Below, in pieces: positions 23,509 to 36,446 of a stretch of 64,000 nt of DNA. Source of the DNA: Argentina anserina (Eukaryota; Streptophyta; Magnoliopsida; Rosales; Rosaceae); assembly GCF_933775445.1 (NCBI RefSeq), contig NC_065875.1, positions 25,171,555 to 25,235,554 on the forward strand, in the 5' to 3' direction. A program made the translations under genes and the position numbers. Numbering within the stretch: the first letter of the stretch is position 1; every line of letters begins with the position of its first letter. A model generated the notes under the pieces. The model was given only the letters and a program-made list of their open reading frames with translations, had not been told where the DNA came from and did not search any database.

Positions 23509-25533
23509 TGTTCCTCTGTTTACATCAATCTCAGAAATGAGTGAATCCCATTACCAAAAACCTGGTTCTGGACGACACCCGAATCCTGAAAAAGCGTAAC
23601 TAAACAAAGTGAAGGGGCGTGTCAGTGTTGCAATCTGATTACATTTCTGGTTTGGTAATGGGGTTTTATAAGTAGGGAGAAGATGAAGAAGAAGATGATT
23701 GAGGCTTTGAAGTCACATGGATGGGGACGTGGGGCAAGTGAAAGTGGATTAATTGAGAAGGTAAATGAATGAGAAAAAAAAGGCGGGTGTGAAATGAAGT
23801 AAAGAGAGACAGAGGCTCATCATCTTCTTCTTCTTCTTCTTCTTCTTCTTCTTCCTTTCACTGTTGAAATATGGAGTGCATTAAGCAAACCCAGAACAAA
23901 TATTATTATAGGTTAAAGCCCACAACTCCGTTCCTTACTTGCTCCCTTACTCTTGCTCAATTATTTATGGTATACCCTTTTCTTTTCTTGTCCTTCCTGC
24001 TTTAATCTTTCTCCTTCTTTAGTTTATTCTGATTACTTTTTTTGGGGCTGCTGGGGATTTTTCATGGTGTGATCTGCGGACATGGACAATTGGACATGAA
24101 ACACATGACTAAACCGACATTACTAAATGAGAATAAATGGAGCTTTACCTCATTTTTCTTCCACTATACAGAAAGATATTGAATTGGAGATTTGCTCAAA
24201 TTCGGAGAAAATGATGTATTTTACGAAGATGAAAGTTTTACACGTGAAACCCCATCAACTCATCAAGTGTTTTTCGAAACTGAAATAATATTATTGTATT
24301 TTCGGCATGTAAATTACTTCGATGGATGGTGCTAGAGTTAATTATTCAAAAAACTTTTTCTATGTTTGGATTTGGCAAATAGTCCTTGTAATAGGAACAA
24401 ATGAAGAGTATATTTGGAAGAATGAAACGTACATTTCGAATTTAATAATTACATGCCAAGAAAGGAACTTTATAATTTGATAGTGTGTTAGTGCACCATA
24501 ACCATCATAATTTATGCGATTTTTAAAATCTCCAATGGGATCAAGATCAGTCAAGAATTGCGACCGATCTAAACCTTTTTCAAGGTTCCCTTGTAATCCG
24601 TCAGATTCATGGCATCTTATATCTCTAGATGAGTAAAAGTAAAGCCCCATAAAATGGAAGTTCGTTTTGTCAAAAGTTTGGCGCCTAATACATGTATGAA
24701 GATGAGGTACCTGCTTTGACCCTTTAATAAGGCTTTTGGTTAGAATGAAGGAAGCACCTTCTACCTGCTGCACTCGTATTTGTCACGGCATTAAGACCGT
24801 CAAGATCCACCAAATACATCACCACTCGAGCATGGAGTATTATGTGATACGTCTATATGGCTAATGGAGTAATATAAGTATCTGATTTGTGACTAAGAAA
24901 ATTTATTTACGCAAGTAATAGATTTGACTTGCTCCAAACTGGGGTGCTGCTGTATTGATTGACACTCAAAAGCATTCGCCTGACGAAATCACATGCGGGC
25001 ATCAAGCCTTTCTTACCAAGCAAAACTGCAGTTTCTTTTCTCAAATTTACTAATTTAGTAGCGCCAAATTTGGTACAGCATGAAAGAGCAGGAGAATAGT
25101 TGCAGTTTCTTCTTGATAAAGAGACAATAGTAAATCATGTATGGAACGAATTGTATTCGAAAGGAACTTTTATAGTCATTTGCCGAAGAAAGTATGAACC
25201 TCATAAACCCTAGTTCCCCTACAGTAATCCAAACATTTAACGAAATGATTACTTATCATTTAGGTGATTTAGATGATCAGTAAGACAGTAACTGATCGAA
25301 AATCATTTAGCTGTTTAATTTCCATCAATAGTATTTCATTATTGTAATTTTGTATTATTCATTTCCATATGATTTCAATCGTTGGACTACACCGTTAAAC
25401 TTGAAGAAAAATCTTCTATCTTCTCTCTTCTCCTTCCAAGTCCAACCGCCAACCTCCGAAGTCCAAGTCTTGGTTAATGTTCGATTTTGGCTTTTCTCGT
25501 GAAACAGTTTGGCCTAACCCCTTCTTGAAGAGG
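23509..25533. other. intergenic region with (TTC)n microsatellite
   Basis: Promoter and 5' UTR of the membrane-protein gene lie at the left. A (TTC/CTT)n run of about 10 units lies at 23823-23854. From 24000 to the gypsy insertion I see no supportable gene. The minus-strand open frame at 24360-24773 has no recognisable domain and no splice context. Confidence 0.55.
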
Positions 25534-27048
25534 TTTGATGTAACGACCCCAAAATTTCGAGCCTAAAAACTCAAAATTCTAAAGTCGTTAAACACAAATA
25601 ATCTCAAATAAATCGAAATCATTTAAGTGTAACAGCGGATCAATTCTGAGTTCTCAATACAACTCAGACAACCAATTATTACAACCCAAATTATAATCCA
25701 TACACAATGGAATGTAATAATTCTCACAAATCACTCACAAATCTCACAAATGAAAATACACAAATCCTCACACACGAATCCATGCTAAAATCTCACCACA
25801 AGTAGGATCCGAACGACTTCGAGCCTCTGTAGTCGTCACTCAACCTCCACTAATCAGCACCTGCAGAATTATCCCCTACACCATCGAATTGGTGCACCGG
25901 GATTGTAAACACAAACCCGGTAAGCTTATAGCTCGTATGAGTAAAATCACAATACAGTTCGCATATCAATGTATACGAAAGATCACAAAACAACAAATAT
26001 AAATGCCCCCATGAGCCAATGGTCAGCCCATCTGGTTGACCCAAAGAAATATGAAATAAAAAGCTCATGAGGAAATTAAGTAACCCTTCTGGTTACCTAA
26101 TGCATTTATAATACGGGTACCAAGAACGCTGGTACACATCTGTTACCCCTCTCGTAATACACCGTTGATATTGGATAGTCACCCGCTACCCAACATCCAA
26201 AATACACCGAGTACCCATGAGCAGATAACCACCCGTTACCTCGCATGCAGTACTAAGGCAGACAGACTAGAGCTCTAACTGTATCGTAACTTTCGCCCGG
26301 CCAAAGGCTAGGTTCCGACTTGCCACACACGTACAATAATCTCACATCATATTGTACCAAAAATCACGTCCGAAGACAAATCACATTTTAACAATCTCAA
26401 TGTTAAAAACACGTACAATAATCACACATCATATTGTACCACACATCACGTCCGAAGACAAATCACAATCTTTAACATTCACCGTGATAAAATCATGTAC
26501 AAAAATCACTCATCATATTGTACGTTTTAAACTTTCTCGACATCACCACAATACAAATCATAACAGTATATTATATAGCAAACTATATATATTCGTATTT
26601 ATTTACCATTTATACAATATATACATAGTCCACTATATCCTATACATGTCATATTTTTAATGAATTACTAATAGTACGTAATTTAATGAACTATATATAT
26701 ATATATGTACTTATTACCATTATACTGTATATATGTAGTCCACTAAATTATATACATGTTGTAATTCATTTGATAAACACACTTGCAAAAATGTTGAATC
26801 ACCACGAGGGTAGATTCGTAATTCAGTGAGATTTTACTCACCTTATCGACTTGAGCGTAATTCCTCAATTTCTGATAATAATCCATTTCCTCGATTTAGC
26901 GATCACCTTAAAAAGATAAAACAAGCATTTAGAATCGTTTCGTAAACCTTTAAATGCCGAAACAGTAATAATCGGTTACTGTTCAGCAATTTTCGGTTTT
27001 ACGAAATTACTGTTCACTATTCACGGTTACTGTACAATACTCAATTAA

Positions 27049-27330
27049 TACGTATTTCTGTACATATAAATAATATATACGTATTTTTGTACGTATAAAT
27101 AATATATACGTATTTCTGTACGTATAAATATTAATTCGTATTTCTGTACGTATAAATATTAATTCGTATTTCTGTACGTATAAATATTAATACGTATTTC
27201 TGTACGTATACATATTAATACGTATTTCTGTACGTATAAATATTAATACGTATTTCTGTACGTATAAATATTAATACGTATTTCTGTACGTATAAATATT
27301 AATACGTATTTCTGTACGTATACGTACGAT
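27049..27330. repeat. 28 bp minisatellite in the LTR (copy 1)
   Basis: About ten units resembling TACGTATTTCTGTACGTATA plus AATATTAA. Each unit contains the palindromic core TACGTA. Early units carry AATAATATA in place of AATATTAA. The same array lies in the other LTR. Confidence 0.9.
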
Positions 27331-28250
27331 TTAAATGTAAATACAAATTCAGTAAATAAAATTTACTAAATTACCCTTTTACAAAATTACTTTTTACATT
27401 TACTGAAAGTAATTTATAATTACATTTACCGAAGGTAAAATTTAATTACATTTACCGTAGTAAATAAAAATTACATTTACATTTACCGTACACAGTAAAT
27501 TACCAAAATACCCCTATCGTAAAACATTTTTACACAGCCGCACGTGGCGGCGCGTGGGGCCCACGCGCCGAGGCTAACCACGGCGCGTATCACGCCACCG
27601 CCGGCCCAAAACTCTCCCCCTTCCCTCCTCCGCCCTTCCCACGGCCTCACGCCGCCCCTAGGCTACTGCACGTGCTCACACGCGCCGCCTAAGGCGGCGG
27701 TGTTCCACACTCCACCTCTACCTCCGATCCTCATCCAATCTTCCCCAAATCAATTCAAAACACCACACAAACACACATAAGCATCAAATCATCATCTCAT
27801 ACCTAGATCGAACGGTGGAGGCTTCGAGAATCGTCGGAGAGAAACAATCGCCGATCGTGTCGATTTCTTGTGGGAGGCGTGTGATGGCTTGATTAGGGCT
27901 GCTCGTGGTGGCGTCAGAGGGTGGATAGGGGTGTGGATCGTGCGCTCGCACCGGCGGAGGGCTGGAACCCGTCGCTGCTGGGCTCGGTGACGTTCGGCGG
28001 TACTTCACGACGACGCTGTAGCTCGTGCCATGCTCGGTGGGACGTCGCCTCGGGCTGCTAAGCACCTTGGAGTCGGCGGTGAGGAACACCTCCCTCGGGG
28101 GAGAGAGATCGAAGGTGGAATCCGAGAGAGAGAGAGAAAAGTTCGGGTGAGAGGGAGAGAAAACGAGAGGGAAGAGAGAGAGAAAAGTGAGAGGGAGGCG
28201 GAGAGAAACTGAGGGTTTCCAAAAGTGGAAACCCTAATCACAAAACATTC

Positions 28251-28260
28251 TATTTATACT
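28251..28260 (-). promoter_or_regulatory. TATA box in 3' LTR
   Basis: The minus strand reads AGTATAAATA. The identical element in the 5' LTR (36117-36126) should drive the retrotransposon. This copy would point transcription back into the LTR and leftward. Confidence 0.6.
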
Positions 28261-28580
28261 CGTTTCTAAATCGGAAACTAACTTCCGACGTTAATAACTT
28301 TTACCTCCGACGTCCGATTCGAACGCGTCACATATCCACGAACTCGTATCGACAAGCTCTACAACTTCCGTGAAGAAAGTTTTCATAACCGAGCGACGAA
28401 ATAAAAGTCGATAAATTCGTTCGGAAACGTAACGTTTTCTTATTAAACGTTCTCGGAACGTTTCCGTTCCCGTTTCGTAACGTTTGCAAGCAAACATATT
28501 CGGTTTAAATCAAACTTCACAACTTCATAGAACTTAATTCAATTCAAATAATGTTTGGAAACGAGGGTTATTACAATCTA

Positions 28581-28590
28581 CCCCCCTTAA
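28581..28590 (-). other. polypurine tract of gypsy element
   Basis: The minus strand reads TTAAGGGGGG a few bases before the 3' LTR begins. This purine run in this position primes plus-strand DNA synthesis in LTR retrotransposons. Confidence 0.85.
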
Positions 28591-28615
28591 AGGAATTTCG
28601 TCCCGAAATTCAAGC

Positions 28616-31600
28616 TCACTCAACAAACAAGTGTGGATATCTGGTCATCATGTCTGACTCTAGCTCCCAAGATGCATCACCCTCATCATGGTGACTCCAC
28701 AACACTTTGACTAGCCCAACTTCTCTCCTCCGAAGCTTCTTTGTGGATCTATCCAGGATACGAACCGGTTCGACCACAAATGTAGCATTTTCCTTCACCT
28801 CAATGGTGCTATGATCAATCACATGTGACTCATCTGGTACATACTTCCTCAACATGGAAATGTGGAAGACATTGTGAACACCTGACATACTAGTAGGCAA
28901 GGCTAGTCGATAAGCTAGTTCGCCCACCTTCTCAAGTATCTCAAAGGGCCCAACGTACCTCGGTGCCAACTTTCCTTTCTTGCCGAATCTCACTACACCT
29001 CTCATAGGTGAAACTTTCAAGAACACATGATCACCGACCTCAAATTCCACATGTCTCCTCTTCAAGTCTGCATAGCTCTTCTGTCTACTCTGAGCGGTCC
29101 GGATTCTATCTCGAATGATCGAGATCTTCTCCGTGGTTTCCTGAACCACCTCTGGACCCATCAGTGCCTCATCACCCACTTCGGCCCAACAGATCGGAGA
29201 TCGACATGGTCTACCATAAAGTGCCTCATAGGGTGCCATGCCGATGCTAGAATGGTAGCTGTTGTTGTAGGCAAACTCAATCAATCTCAAATGATCTTCC
29301 CAGCTACCCTTGAAATCCAACACACATGCTCTCAACATGTCTTCCATCACCTGATTCACCCTCTCTGTCTGTCCATCCGTCTGAGGGTGAAAAGCTGTAC
29401 TCATATCCAAGGTAGTGCCCATCGCCTTCTGCAGACCACCCCAGAACTTCGAAGTGAAACGTGCATCTCTATCGGAAACAATAGAAACTGGAGCACCATG
29501 AAGTCTCACTACCTCATCCACATATAGTTTCCCAAGCACGTCCACTGAGTACTTCATCGACACTGGGAGAAAATGAGCCGACTTCGTCAATCGGTCGACA
29601 ATCACCCATATGGCATCGTGACCCTTCCTCGATCTAGGCAACCCGGTCACAAAATCCATAGATATCCGCTCCCACTTCCAAAGAGGAATAGTCAGTGGTT
29701 TCAACATGCCAGCTGGTCGTTGATGTTCTGCTTTCACTTGCTGACATGTAAGGCACTTCGATACAAACTCTGCTACATATTTCTTCATACCGTTCCACCA
29801 GAATTGTCTGCATAGATCCTTGTACATCTTGGTGTTCCCTGGATGGACGGTATAGCGTGAACGATGTGCCGTACGAAGAACCTCTTCCCGGAGATCACCA
29901 CCATCTGGGACACACAATCTTGCCCCAAACCTCAACCCTCCATCGGGTCCAACTCGCCACTCAGAAGGACACCCATCAAGCGTATCAACTACAAGATCCG
30001 CCAACTTAGCTCGCGAGAGTCTATCCTGCGCCTGACCCTGTATGATCCTCGTGATCAATGTGGGTTGCACTGTGACACTACCAAGAAAGACCCTCGGTTC
30101 TCCTCCCGATGGCACCAAATCAAACTCTGATGCAGCTTCTAGCATGAACCATTCCTGGACCATAAGTGAAGCTACCACGCCTCTCGGTTTTCTGCTCAAG
30201 GCATCAGCCACCACATTTGCCTTCCCCGGGTGGTACTCTAATGTGAAGTCATAGTCCTTGAGGAGTTCCATCCACCTCCTCTGCCTCATATTCAGCTCCT
30301 TCTGTGAGAACAAGTACTTCAAACTCTTATGATCTGAAAAGAGTTGAAATTTTTCACCATACAAGTAATGTCTCCAAATCTTCAGGGCAAAAACAACTGC
30401 CGCAAGCTCTAGGTCGTGTGTCGGATAATTCTTCTCATGAATCTTCAACTGTCTCGAACCATATGCAACTACTCCTCTATGCTGCATCAACACACAACCC
30501 AAACCCTGGAGTGAAGCATCACTGTAAATGACATAGCCACCACCACTAGAGGGAATCGTCAACACTGGAGCTGTGGTCAGTCTAGTCTTTAGTTTGTTGA
30601 ATGCTTCCTCACATGCATCCGTCCACACAAACGGAGTATCCTTCTTGGTCAACTTGGTCAATGAAGATGCGATACTAGAAAACCCCTCGATAAACCTCCT
30701 GTAGTAACCCGCCAACCCGAGGAAACTACGTATCTCTGTAGGATTCTTTGGACGACTCCAATTCTTCACTGCCTCTACCTTTGCTGGGTCCACTAGTACT
30801 CCATCTTTTGAGACAACATGACCAAGGAATTTGACCTCTTCTTTCCAGAACTCACACTTCTCTAGCTTGGCATACAGTCTCGCCTCCTTCAAGGTCTGCA
30901 ACACTGTTCTCAGATGCACCACATGTTCTTCTTGTGTCTTGGAGTATATCAGAATGTCATCCACAAACACCACAACAAACTCATCCAAGTACGGGCTAAA
31001 TACTTGGTTCATCAAACTCATAAAGACAGCTGGTGCATTCGTTAGACCAAATGGCATGACGACAAACTCATAATGTCCATACCGGGTCCTGAAGGCTGTC
31101 TTCGATATATCTTCTTCCTTCACTCTGAGTTGATGATAACCGGATCTCAAATCAATCTTAGAGAACACAGTAGCACCTTTGAGCTGATCGAACAAGTCGT
31201 CAATCCTAGGTAAGGGATACCTATTCTTGATGGTCACCTTGTTCAGCTCTCTGTAGTCCACACATAACCGCAGAGAACCATCTTTCTTCTTTACGAACAA
31301 GACAGGTGCTCCCCAAGGTGAAACACTAGGTCTAATGAACCCTTGGTCTAATAGCTCATCAATCTGCACCTTCAACTCCTTAAGTTCATTCTGCCCCATT
31401 CTATATAGCGCCTTTGACACAGGTGCTGTACCGGGTACTACATCAATGCAGAAATCTACCACTCTTCGAGGTGGTAGCCCCGGTATCTCTTGGAATACTT
31501 CACCAAACTCAGATACTACCACAATGTCTGCGATAGATACTTTCTGATCCACTGACTCCACATGTGCCAAAACTCCTGATCTCATGGCGTTATCAGACTT

Positions 31601-33130
31601 GAGGCAACGATACCGAAACACTGGCTCTCCGGGTCTATGAAAGGACACTACCATGTCAAAACAATCAATCACAGCATGCTGTGGTCTCAACCAATCAATC
31701 CCCAAGATCACATCATAAGTGTGGTCCGGAATCACAATCAACGAAGCAGAGAACTCTCTACTCCCAATCAATATAGGACAAGCTTTGCAGATTGTCTCTA
31801 ACTCAAGTGACACTCCAAGGGGTGAAGTGACACATAAGGCGTCCCCGAGAGGTATAGGAATCAATCCTAGCATCTCCACTACTGAACTAGCAATGAATGA
31901 ATGTGATGCTCCCGTATCAAACAACACTCTAGCAAGGTAGTCAAAAAGTGATAATGTACCTTCCACCCCTGTGTCTCGCTGACCCACTGCGAACACTCTA
32001 GCTTGGCCCGCTGGTAGCTGTCTCTGCGGCCGTTCCTGTCTACCCGGAAGTGGTCGGGTACAATCTCGAGCTATGTGTCCCACTTGCCCGCACCGGTGGC
32101 AGCCTGCTCTCTTCGGTTTCGGACATGCTGAAGCGTAATGTCCCATCTCATTGCAGCTATAACACCTCACTGCTGCTAATGGTCTGACTGGTGCTGCTCT
32201 GATGGCTAAGGGTGGCGCCCTTGTCGGGGCCTGATAGTGGGGTCTTGGCCTCTTCCATGACCTATCCTTCGGCCCTGAGTGCTCGCTGCCTGTATAGACT
32301 GCCTTGCCTTTCCCCTTCGCATCTCTGTTCCCCACATCACCTGCTCGAGTCTTCTCTGCTTGCTCCAAACTCATAGCACTCTCAAATATCTGCTCCCGTG
32401 AAGTCAGGCAAAGGACTGATATCATGGTCTTGTACTCTTGTTTCAGCCCACGTAGATACTTCTGAGCCAAAGCAGTCGCACCCATAGGCCTGACATACCG
32501 ATACAGTTGCGAGAATCGAGCATCATACTCTCTAATGGTCATGTCTCCCTGTACCAATGCCAGAAACTCCAACTCTAAGTCCTCCTGTACTGAGGCTGGA
32601 AAATACTTCTCTTGGAATATGGTGGTGAAATCTCCCCATGTGAATGTAGACACATCCACGGTCTGTCTCATGCTCTTCCACCAATCTAGAGCATCACCCT
32701 TGAGAAAGAATGTAGCTATCTTTCTCTTCTCAATCTCTGTGCACTCCATCATCTCAAAATAAGTCTCCATACCCTCGATCCAATGGTCAGCTACCATGTG
32801 ATCTAGTCCCCCATGAAATGTCGGAGCTGACAGTGCACTAATATCCTTGATCAGCTTCAACACTCGACCGTCATCTCTAACCGCAGGAGCTGGCTCATCC
32901 TGCTCCTCCTGCGGAGCAGCCTCCTCATAGAGGTTCTCCACGTTGCGGACTCGACCTGTGGCCCTACCTCGACCTCGGCCTACCCGCTCTACCTGTGGAG
33001 CAGCCTCCTCATAAAGGTTCTCCACGTTGCGGACTCGGCCCGCGGTCCTACCTCGACCACGTTCTCTCGCCCGTCCTCGGCCCTGTCCTCGGCCCTTATC
33101 AGCGTTCATCACCTTCAAACAACGAAACAC
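28616..33130 (-). CDS. gag-pol: gag-pol polyprotein, chromovirus
   Basis: One frame of 1504 codons without interruption. Domains in order, with approximate residues: a basic RG-rich leader (1-80); retrotransposon gag (about 100-250); two CCHC zinc knuckles (about 322-356, [14 protein letters not shown] and [14 protein letters not shown]); aspartic protease (DTGAS near 404); reverse transcriptase (about 560-790, catalytic FVDD near 722); RNase H (from about 868, YSDAS); integrase zinc-binding region (about 1090-1130) and catalytic core (about 1155-1330, with DFVTG, SDRDARF and the E in QTERVNQ); and a C-terminal chromodomain (about 1450-1504, [19 protein letters not shown]). Gag and pol are fused in a single frame. 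The true start may be the internal Met of MNADKGRG, about 8 codons in. The leader contains a duplicated block (see findings). Confidence 0.96.
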   Translation of the reverse strand: MFRCLKVMNADKGRGQGRGRARERGRGRTAGRVRNVENLYEEAAPQVERVGRGRGRATGRVRNVENLYEEAAPQEEQDEPAPAVRDDGRVLKLIKDISALSAPTFHGGLDHMVADHWIEGMETYFEMMECTEIEKRKIATFFLKGDALDWWKSMRQTVDVSTFTWGDFTTIFQEKYFPASVQEDLELEFLALVQGDMTIREYDARFSQLYRYVRPMGATALAQKYLRGLKQEYKTMISVLCLTSREQIFESAMSLEQAEKTRAGDVGNRDAKGKGKAVYTGSEHSGPKDRSWKRPRPHYQAPTRAPPLAIRAAPVRPLAAVRCYSCNEMGHYASACPKPKRAGCHRCGQVGHIARDCTRPLPGRQERPQRQLPAGQARVFAVGQRDTGVEGTLSLFDYLARVLFDTGASHSFIASSVVEMLGLIPIPLGDALCVTSPLGVSLELETICKACPILIGSREFSASLIVIPDHTYDVILGIDWLRPQHAVIDCFDMVVSFHRPGEPVFRYRCLKSDNAMRSGVLAHVESVDQKVSIADIVVVSEFGEVFQEIPGLPPRRVVDFCIDVVPGTAPVSKALYRMGQNELKELKVQIDELLDQGFIRPSVSPWGAPVLFVKKKDGSLRLCVDYRELNKVTIKNRYPLPRIDDLFDQLKGATVFSKIDLRSGYHQLRVKEEDISKTAFRTRYGHYEFVVMPFGLTNAPAVFMSLMNQVFSPYLDEFVVVFVDDILIYSKTQEEHVVHLRTVLQTLKEARLYAKLEKCEFWKEEVKFLGHVVSKDGVLVDPAKVEAVKNWSRPKNPTEIRSFLGLAGYYRRFIEGFSSIASSLTKLTKKDTPFVWTDACEEAFNKLKTRLTTAPVLTIPSSGGGYVIYSDASLQGLGCVLMQHRGVVAYGSRQLKIHEKNYPTHDLELAAVVFALKIWRHYLYGEKFQLFSDHKSLKYLFSQKELNMRQRRWMELLKDYDFTLEYHPGKANVVADALSRKPRGVVASLMVQEWFMLEAASEFDLVPSGGEPRVFLGSVTVQPTLITRIIQGQAQDRLSRAKLADLVVDTLDGCPSEWRVGPDGGLRFGARLCVPDGGDLREEVLRTAHRSRYTVHPGNTKMYKDLCRQFWWNGMKKYVAEFVSKCLTCQQVKAEHQRPAGMLKPLTIPLWKWERISMDFVTGLPRSRKGHDAIWVIVDRLTKSAHFLPVSMKYSVDVLGKLYVDEVVRLHGAPVSIVSDRDARFTSKFWGGLQKAMGTTLDMSTAFHPQTDGQTERVNQVMEDMLRACVLDFKGSWEDHLRLIEFAYNNSYHSSIGMAPYEALYGRPCRSPICWAEVGDEALMGPEVVQETTEKISIIRDRIRTAQSRQKSYADLKRRHVEFEVGDHVFLKVSPMRGVVRFGKKGKLAPRYVGPFEILEKVGELAYRLALPTSMSGVHNVFHISMLRKYVPDESHVIDHSTIEVKENATFVVEPVRILDRSTKKLRRREVGLVKVLWSHHDEGDASWELESDMMTRYPHLFVE

Positions 33131-33382
33131 TTAGTCAATACTTGTGAAATCTCGAATTCAACTAAAACAGATTCAATAGGTATTAACATGAAATTTCAGG
33201 ATATGATGAATCATCGAAGTATCATCACGATACTTCTCGGAGGACCAAACCATTAGGTATGGCTCCTAAAACACTCTCGCGTACCCGACAACATATCAAT
33301 ACCGAGGAGCATGTGATGGGGGCCCGCCTGCAGTCGGATCATCGCTCCCGGATGGTATTGATAATCGCCAAATACGCACTTA

Positions 33383-33395
33383 GGCTCTGATACCA
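33383..33395 (-). other. primer binding site, initiator tRNA-Met
   Basis: The minus strand reads TGGTATCAGAGCC two bases after the 5' LTR ends. TGGTATCAGAGC is the classic complement to the 3' end of plant initiator tRNA-Met. Confidence 0.93.
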
Positions 33396-34912
33396 ACTGT
33401 AACGACCCCAAAATTTCGAGCCTAAAAACTCAAAATTCTAAAGTCGTTAAACACAAATAATCTCAAATAAATCGAAATCATTTAAGTGTAACAGCGGATC
33501 AATTCTGAGTTCTCAATACAACTCAGACAACCAATTATTACAACCCAAATTATAATCCATACACAATGGAATGTAATAATTCTCACAAATCACTCACAAA
33601 TCTCACAAATGAAAATACACAAATCCTCACACACGAATCCATGCTAAAATCTCACCACAAGTAGGATCCGAATGACTTCGAGCCTCTGTAGTCGTCACTC
33701 AACCTCCACTAATCAGCACCTGCAGAATTATCCCCTACACCATCGAATTGGTGCACCGGGATTGTAAACACAAACCCGGTAAGCTTATAGCTCGTATGAG
33801 TAAAATCACAATACAGTTCGCATATCAATGTATACGAAAGATCACAAAACAACAAATATAAATGCCCCCATGAGCCAATGGTCAGCCCATCTGGTTGACC
33901 CAAAGAAATATGAAATAAAAAGCTCATGAGGAAATTAAGTAACCCTTCTGGTTACCTAATGCATTTATAATACGGGTACCAAGAACGCTGGTACACATCT
34001 GTTACCCCTCTCGTAATACACCGTTGATATTGGATAGTCACCCGCTACCCAACATCCAAAATACACCGAGTACCCATGAGCAGATAACCACCCGTTACCT
34101 CGCATGCAGTACTAAGGCAGACAGACTAGAGCTCTAACTGTATCGTAACTTTCGCCCGGCCAAAGGCTAGGTTCCGACTTGCCACACACGTACAATAATC
34201 TCACATCATATTGTACCAAAAATCACGTCCGAAGACAAATCACATTTTAACAATCTCAATGTTAAAAACACGTACAATAATCACACATCATATTGTACCA
34301 CACATCACGTCCGAAGACAAATCACAATCTTTAACATTCACCGTGATAAAATCATGTACAAAAATCACTCATCATATTGTACGTTTTAAACTTTCTCGAC
34401 ATCACCACAATACAAATCATAACAGTATATTATATAGCAAACTATATATATTCGTATTTATTTACCATTTATACAATATATACATAGTCCACTATATCCT
34501 ATACATGTCATATTTTTAATGAATTACTAATAGTACGTAATTTAATGAACTATATATATATATGTACTTATTACCATTATACTGTATATATGTAGTCCAC
34601 TAAATTATATACATGTTGTAATTCATTTGATAAACACACTTGCAAAAATGTTGAATCACCACGAGGGTAGATTCGTAATTCAGTGAGATTTTACTCACCT
34701 TATCGACTTGAGCGTAATTCCTCAATTTCTGATAATAATCCCTTTCCTCGATTTAGCGATCACCTTAAAAAGATAAAACAAGCATTTAGAATCGTTTCGT
34801 AAACCTTTAAATGCCGAAACAGTAATAATCGGTTACTGTTCAGCAATTTTCGGTTTTACGAAATTACTGTTCACTATTCACTATTCACGGTTACTGTACA
34901 ATACTCAATTAA

Positions 34913-35194
34913 TACGTATTTCTGTACATATAAATAATATATACGTATTTTTGTACGTATAAATAATATATACGTATTTCTGTACGTATACATATTAATT
35001 CGTATTTCTGTACGTATAAATATTAATACGTATTTCTGTACGTATAAATATTAATACGTATTTCTGTACGTATACATATTAATACGTATTTCTGTACGTA
35101 TAAATATTAATACGTATTTCTGTACGTATAAATATTAATACGTATTTCTGTACGTATAAATATTAATACGTATTTCTGTACGTATACGTACGAT
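34913..35194. repeat. 28 bp minisatellite in the LTR (copy 2)
   Basis: Same array and same overall length as at 27049-27330, with a few unit-specific substitutions. Confidence 0.9.
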
Positions 35195-36116
35195 TTAAAT
35201 GTAAATACAAATTCAGTAAATAAAATTTACTAAATTACCCTTTTACAAAATTACTTTTTACATTTACTGAAAGTAATTTATAATTACATTTACCGAAGGT
35301 AAAATTTAATTACATTTACCGTAGTAAATAAAAATTACATTTACATTTACCGTACACAGTAAATTACCAAAATACCCCTATCGTAAAACATTTTTACACA
35401 GCCGCACGTGGCGGCGCGTGGGGCCCACGCGCCGAGGCTAACCACGGCGCGTATCACGCCACCGCCGGCCCAAAACTCTCCCCCTTCCCTCCTCCGCCCT
35501 TCCCACGGCCTCACGCCGCCCCTAGGCTACTGCACGTGCTCACACGCGCCGCCTAAGGCGGCGGTGTTCCACACTCCACCTCTACCTCCGATCCTCATCC
35601 AATCTTCCCCAAATCAATTCAAAACACCACACAAACACACATAAGCATCAAATCATCATCTCATACCTAGATCGAACGGTGGAGGCTTCGAGAATCGTCG
35701 GAGAGAAACAATCGCCGATCGTGTCGATTTCTTGTGGGAGGCGTGTGATGGCTTGATTAGGGCTGCTCGTGGTGGCGTCAGAGGGTGGATAGGGGTGTGG
35801 ATCGTGCGCTCGCACCGGCGGAGGGCTGGAACCCGTCGCTGCTGGGCTCGGTGACGTTCGGCGGTACTTCACGACGACGCTGTAGCTCGTGCCATGCTCG
35901 GTGGGACGTCGCCTCGGGCTGCTAAGCACCTTGGAGTCGGCGGTGAGGAACACCTCCCTCGGGGGAGAGAGATCGAAGGTGGAATCCGAGAGAGAGAGAG
36001 AGAAAAGTTCGGGTGAGAGGGAGAGAAAACGAGAGGGAAGAGAGAGAGAAAAGTGAGAGGGAGGCGGAGAGAAACTGAGGGTTTCCAAAAGTGGAAACCC
36101 TAATCACAAAACATTC

Positions 36117-36126
36117 TATTTATACT
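36117..36126 (-). promoter_or_regulatory. TATA box of gypsy 5' LTR
   Basis: The minus strand reads AGTATAAATA, followed by AGAATG. This would place transcription start roughly 25-35 bases further left, near 36085-36092. It is the most convincing core promoter in the LTR. Confidence 0.65.
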
Positions 36127-36446
36127 CGTTTCTAAATCGGAAACTAACTTCCGACGTTAATAACTTTTACCTCCGACGTCCGATTCGAACGCGTCACATA
36201 TCCACGAACTCGTATCGACGAGCTCTACAACTTCCGTGAAGAAAGTTTTCACAACCGAGCGACGAAATAAAAGTCGATAAATTCGTTCGGAAACGTAACG
36301 TTTTCTTATTAAACGTTCTCGGAACGTTTCCGTTCCCGTTTCGTAACGTTTGCAAGCAAACATATTCGGTTTAAATCAAACTTCACAACTTCATAGAACT
36401 TAATTCAATTCAAATAATGTTTGGAAACGAGGGTTATTACATTTGA

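Larger units (their letters stand above)
25539..28575 (-). repeat. 3' LTR of gypsy element
   Basis: 3037 bp, lying downstream of the polyprotein. It is nearly identical to the partner at 33398-36441. It contains a 28 bp minisatellite at 27049-27330 and a GC-rich block at about 27535-28100. Open frames inside it (for example 27544-27780) are duplicated exactly in the other LTR and are not genes. Confidence 0.95.
25539..36441 (-). mobile_element. complete Ty3/gypsy chromovirus (Tekay-like) LTR retrotransposon, 10.9 kb
   Basis: Two long LTRs (25539-28575 and 33398-36441) begin TGTAACGACC and end TTATTACA. The target duplication TTTGA is exact at 25534-25538 and 36442-36446. The coding strand is minus, so the right LTR is the 5' LTR. 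A primer binding site for initiator tRNA-Met, a polypurine tract and an uninterrupted gag-pol frame are all present. The LTRs differ only at scattered positions that I could spot by eye: single-base changes such as 25813 versus 33672 and 26886 versus 34742, an 8 bp CACTATTC duplication near 34880, and 2 bp microsatellite changes. The element is young and appears structurally autonomous. Clade placement rests on the C-terminal chromodomain and long LTRs. Confidence 0.95.
33398..36441 (-). repeat. 5' LTR of gypsy element
   Basis: 3044 bp. Its TATA box at 36117-36126 lies only about 320 bp from the outer end, so U3 is short and R plus U5 occupy about 2.7 kb. That long transcribed stretch contains a GA-rich tract, a GC-rich block, the 28 bp minisatellite (34913-35194) and A+T-rich DNA. 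Confidence 0.95.

Noticed and set aside
24360..24773. 137-codon minus-strand frame
   Set aside because: No recognisable domain, no promoter or splice context; probably fortuitous.
26352..26660. Plus-strand 102-codon frame, repeated at 34211-34519
   Set aside because: Identical because both lie inside the two LTRs; composition is low-complexity and A+T-rich.
27049..27330. Regularly spaced short repeats resembling a CRISPR array
   Set aside because: Units are directly abutting with no unique spacers and lie in a plant LTR; it is a minisatellite.
27544..28241. Several open frames on both strands in the GC-rich LTR block
   Set aside because: Long frames are expected in GC-rich DNA; they are Ser/Pro- or Arg-rich with no domain, and are duplicated in the other LTR.
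29027..32762. Many plus-strand frames opposite gag-pol
   Set aside because: Shadow frames of the minus-strand polyprotein.
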